Below are positions 61,771 through 64,000 of a stretch of 64,000 bases of DNA, in pieces; positions within the stretch are counted from its first letter, which is position 1; the number at the start of each line of letters is the position of its first letter. This stretch comes from Mycobacterium deserti (lineage in GTDB: Bacteria > Actinomycetota > Actinomycetes > Mycobacteriales > Mycobacteriaceae), in the NCBI RefSeq assembly GCF_025345615.1, contig NZ_JAODWD010000003.1:1-64000 (forward strand). Direction: 5' to 3'. A program made the position numbers and the translations under genes. Under the pieces are notes generated by a model. That model saw nothing but the letters and a program-made list of their open reading frames with translations. It had not been told where the DNA came from and ran no database searches.

Positions 61771-62939
61771 GCGCGGGCCTTCTGGGCAGCCTTGACGAGG
61801 TTCGACCCGATGATGAGCCGCTGGATTTCGCTCGTGCCCTCGTAGAGGCGTAGCAACCGGACGTCGCGGTAGATCCGCTCCACTGGTACTTCGCGCATGT
61901 AGCCGCTACCGCCGTGGATCTGCACCGCGAGATCGGCGACCTTACCGACCATCTCGGTGCAGAAGAGTTTTGCCGCAGACGGGGCGATCCTGCGGTCCTC
62001 GCCGGTGACCCACAGTCGCGCGGTGTCGCGCACCAACGCCCGTCCGGCCAGCACGCCGGTCTGCTGGTCGGCGATCATCGCCTGAACCAGCTGAAAGTTA
62101 CCGATCGGAGTACCGCCCTGCGTTGCTGTCGCCGCGTAGGCAACCGACTCGTCGAGCGCACGCTGGGCCGTCCCCACGGCGACGGCAGCGATGTGAACCC
62201 GCCCGCGTGCCAGCGAGATCATCGCGGCCCGGTAGCCGATGTCTTCATCGCCGCCGATCAACGCGGCGCCGGGAACGCGTACGTCGTCGAAGCTAACGTC
62301 GGCCGTCCAGGCGCCTTCCTGGCCCATCTTGGCGTCCTTGGAGCCGACCACCACGCCGGGGGCGTCGGCGGGGACCAGGAATACGGCGATCCCGGCGCCC
62401 TCATCGTCCGCGGGCCGGGTCCGGGCGAAGACGATGAACAGGTTGGCCGTCGGCGCGTTGGTGATGAAGCGCTTCTGGCCGTTGATGATCCAGTCGTCTC
62501 CGTCGCGAACGGCCTTTGTGCGGAGGCCAGAAGGGTTCGACCCGGCGCCCGGTTCGGTCAGCGCGAACGCGGCCACGACGTCGCCGGTGGCAATCGGCTC
62601 GAGCCAGCGCGACTTCTGCTCGTCGGTGCCGAAGCCGACGAGGACCTGGCCGGCGATGCCGTTGTTGGTGCCGAACATCGACCGTACGGCCATGGACGTG
62701 TAGCCGAGTTCCATCGCCAGCTCGACGTCCTGGGCGAGATTCAGCCCGAGTCCGCCCCATTGCTGCGGGATCGCGTACCCGAACAGGCCCATCTTCTTGG
62801 CCTGGTCGCGCAGATCGTCGGGCACCCGGTCGTCGACCAGGATCTCCTGCTCGCGCGGGACGACGGAGGTGCGCACGAAATGCCGGGTCTGTGCCAGGAT
62901 CTCGCCGAAATCCTCGTCGCTGACTTCTGCGGTGGTCAT
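61767..62939 (-). CDS. acyl-CoA dehydrogenase (FadE type)
   Basis: The 390-residue protein is a complete acyl-CoA dehydrogenase: ALTEPGAGSNPSGLRTKA near 125-142 (FAD contact), RFITNAPTANLFIVFARTR near 160, and a C-terminal VQIHGGSGYMREVPVERIYRDVRLLRLYEGTSEIQRLIIG. The Glu base of the short/branched-chain class is likely in RLYEGTSEIQ. The ATG at 62939 has an AGGAGGAG element upstream; an in-frame ATG at 62975 lies beyond the ribosome site. It leads a fadE-SDR operon divergent from the FabG-like gene, with a palindrome in the gap. Confidence 0.9.
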   Translation of the reverse strand: MTTAEVSDEDFGEILAQTRHFVRTSVVPREQEILVDDRVPDDLRDQAKKMGLFGYAIPQQWGGLGLNLAQDVELAMELGYTSMAVRSMFGTNNGIAGQVLVGFGTDEQKSRWLEPIATGDVVAAFALTEPGAGSNPSGLRTKAVRDGDDWIINGQKRFITNAPTANLFIVFARTRPADDEGAGIAVFLVPADAPGVVVGSKDAKMGQEGAWTADVSFDDVRVPGAALIGGDEDIGYRAAMISLARGRVHIAAVAVGTAQRALDESVAYAATATQGGTPIGNFQLVQAMIADQQTGVLAGRALVRDTARLWVTGEDRRIAPSAAKLFCTEMVGKVADLAVQIHGGSGYMREVPVERIYRDVRLLRLYEGTSEIQRLIIGSNLVKAAQKARA

Positions 62940-62969
62940 CGTTCGATGCTCCTCCTCTGCGTGCTCGCA

Positions 62970-62990
62970 AATCATATATGAAATATGATT
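62970..62990. promoter_or_regulatory. palindrome between fadE and the FabG-like gene (operator)
   Basis: The arms AATCATAT (62970-62977) and ATATGATT (62983-62990) are exact inverted copies with a 5-base spacer. The site lies 31 bases before the fadE start and 53 bases before the FabG-like start, so it can control both. It is AT-rich in a high-GC region. No regulator gene is inside the window end. Confidence 0.65.
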
Positions 62991-63042
62991 CAGGCTTGAC
63001 GGGGCCCTTCTCGGTCCCTGACCAGCGAAGAGAGGTGCTCGA

Positions 63043-63783
63043 GTGTCGTTGTTGACCGGTCAGACAGCAGTGGTCACAGGCGGGGCCCAAGGGTTGGGTT
63101 ACGCGATCGCGGAGAGGTTCGTCGCCGAGGGGGCGCGGGTGGTGCTCGGCGACCTGGATCTCGGCGCGACGGAGGCTGCGGCCAAACAACTCGGCGGCGA
63201 CCAGGTGGCGGTCGCCGTGCGCTGCGACGTGGTCAAGGGCGACGAGGTCGACGCGTTGACCGCGGCGGCGGTGGAGCGGTTCGGCGGTCTGGACGTCATG
63301 GTGAACAACGCGGGCATCACCCGCGACGCGACGCTGCGCAAGATGACCGAGGAACAGTTCGACCAGGTCATCGCCGTCCACCTGAAAGGCACGTGGAACG
63401 GGACGAAGGCGGCCGCGGCGATCATGCGGGAGAACAAGCGTGGCGCGATCGTCAACATGTCGTCGATCTCCGGCAAGGTGGGTCTCGTCGGCCAAACCAA
63501 CTACTCGGCGGCCAAGGCCGGCATCGTCGGCATGACAAAAGCCGCCGCCAAGGAGCTCGCCCATCTCGGCGTACGGGTCAACGCGATCCAACCGGGGTTG
63601 ATCCGCTCGGCGATGACCGTGGCCATGCCGCAACACATCTGGGATCAGAAGTTGGCCGAGGTGCCAATGGGCAGGGCCGGTGAACCGGCCGAGGTCGCGA
63701 AGGTGGCGCTGTTTCTGGCCAGCGATCTGTCGTCGTACATGACGGGAACGGTCCTCGAGGTCACCGGGGGACGGCACATATGA
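63043..63783 (+). CDS. FabG-like SDR, 3-oxoacyl-CoA/ACP reductase type
   Basis: The 246-residue protein is a classical [18 protein letters not shown] at the nucleotide loop (about 12-26), D38 in LGDLDLG, NNAGIT near 89, and S-Y-K in [22 protein letters not shown] (catalytic Y and K). It would reduce or oxidise a 3-oxo/3-hydroxyacyl thioester. The GTG at 63043 has AGAGG upstream. Its stop overlaps the thiolase start as ATGA, so the two form an operon for the last steps of beta-oxidation. Confidence 0.88.
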   Translation: MSLLTGQTAVVTGGAQGLGYAIAERFVAEGARVVLGDLDLGATEAAAKQLGGDQVAVAVRCDVVKGDEVDALTAAAVERFGGLDVMVNNAGITRDATLRKMTEEQFDQVIAVHLKGTWNGTKAAAAIMRENKRGAIVNMSSISGKVGLVGQTNYSAAKAGIVGMTKAAAKELAHLGVRVNAIQPGLIRSAMTVAMPQHIWDQKLAEVPMGRAGEPAEVAKVALFLASDLSSYMTGTVLEVTGGRHI

Positions 63784-64000
63784 GCCGCGAAGCGGTCATC
63801 TGCGAACCGGTGCGCACGCCGATCGGTCGCTACGGCGGCATGTTCACGTCGCTGACCGCGGTGGACCTGGGAATCGCCGCGCTGACGGGGCTGCTCGATC
63901 GGACCGGGATCGCGCCAGAGAGTGTGCAGGACGTCATCCTCGGACACTGCTATCCGAGCAGCGAGGCGCCCGCGATCGGACGCGTGGTGGCGTTGGATGC
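63780..64000 (+). CDS. acetyl-CoA acetyltransferase (FadA-type thiolase), N-terminal part
   Basis: The first 73 codons are present before the window ends. The start [22 protein letters not shown] and the [21 protein letters not shown] segment are typical of degradative thiolases. The catalytic Cys lies beyond the window. The ATG overlaps the SDR stop by 4 bases. It would cleave 3-oxoacyl-CoA and so finish the beta-oxidation set with the fadE, SDR and FabG-like genes. Confidence 0.85.
   Translation, partial: MSREAVICEPVRTPIGRYGGMFTSLTAVDLGIAALTGLLDRTGIAPESVQDVILGHCYPSSEAPAIGRVVALD

Overview
The window is high-GC actinobacterial DNA, and its gene content points to a fast-growing Mycobacterium (Mycolicibacterium type). 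Recognisable mycobacterial genes include mbtK, desA3 with its reductase partner, a PonA2-type penicillin-binding protein, a PknB paralogue, an Rv2525c-like Tat substrate, neighbours resembling Rv1354c and Rv1355c (MoeY), a mycofactocin-type SDR, HtdZ, and many fadE/echA genes. Many starts look leaderless: a TANNNT element lies 6-8 nt before an ATG or GTG. No IS element, prophage, CRISPR array or rRNA was seen. There is one tRNA, Ala-GGC. All names come from motif and sequence recognition by eye; no database was searched.

Layout. (1) 1-14731 is an acyl-CoA / carboxylic-acid catabolic region: amidohydrolases, a Cys-less thiolase with a DUF35 partner, an HpcH aldolase, a TauD-type dioxygenase, a 2-hydroxyacid dehydrogenase, two enoyl-CoA hydratases, two acyl-CoA dehydrogenases, a thioesterase, a DapB-like dehydrogenase, a nitroreductase and a CoA ligase, with a TetR regulator and clear palindromic operators. 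(2) 14728-18806 is an N-acetylglucosamine unit: NagE (IICB) divergent from crr (IIA)-nagB-nagA. (3) 18928-26401 holds two secreted proteins, two TetR genes with palindromes over leaderless starts, a YbaK protein, a proteasome-fold Ntn hydrolase, mbtK and a CrcB pair. (4) 26461-41903 carries pgm, an MFS transporter, tRNA-Ala, a short PknB paralogue divergent from a PonA2-type PBP, a serine hydrolase lipoprotein, a Tat-exported DUF1906 protein, a GT87 glycosyltransferase, an ECF42 sigma/DGPF/MFS set, a GH6 cellulase and a helix-hairpin-helix protein. (5) 42098-48304 has the desA3 desaturase system, an EamA transporter, a YbaK protein and a FadE pair. (6) 48448-60923 is the most unusual part: a PAS protein, two tandem TetR genes resembling gamma-butyrolactone receptors, an FAD protein, then a minus-strand run of GNAT/LuxI-like protein, methyltransferase, P450, E1-nitroreductase fusion (MoeY) and GGDEF-EAL protein, with purU and a MaoC hydratase leaving divergently. 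(7) 60943-64000 is another lipid unit: SDR, FadE, operator, FabG-like SDR and thiolase.

How the parts may work together. Regions 1, 5 and 7 look like substrate-induced beta-oxidation modules under TetR control. Region 2 imports, deacetylates and deaminates GlcNAc, but needs EI and HPr from elsewhere. The PknB-like/PBP pair suggests cell-wall signalling. Region 6 could be a small-molecule (possibly signal) biosynthesis cluster tied to TetR and cyclic-di-GMP control; this is inference from gene content only.
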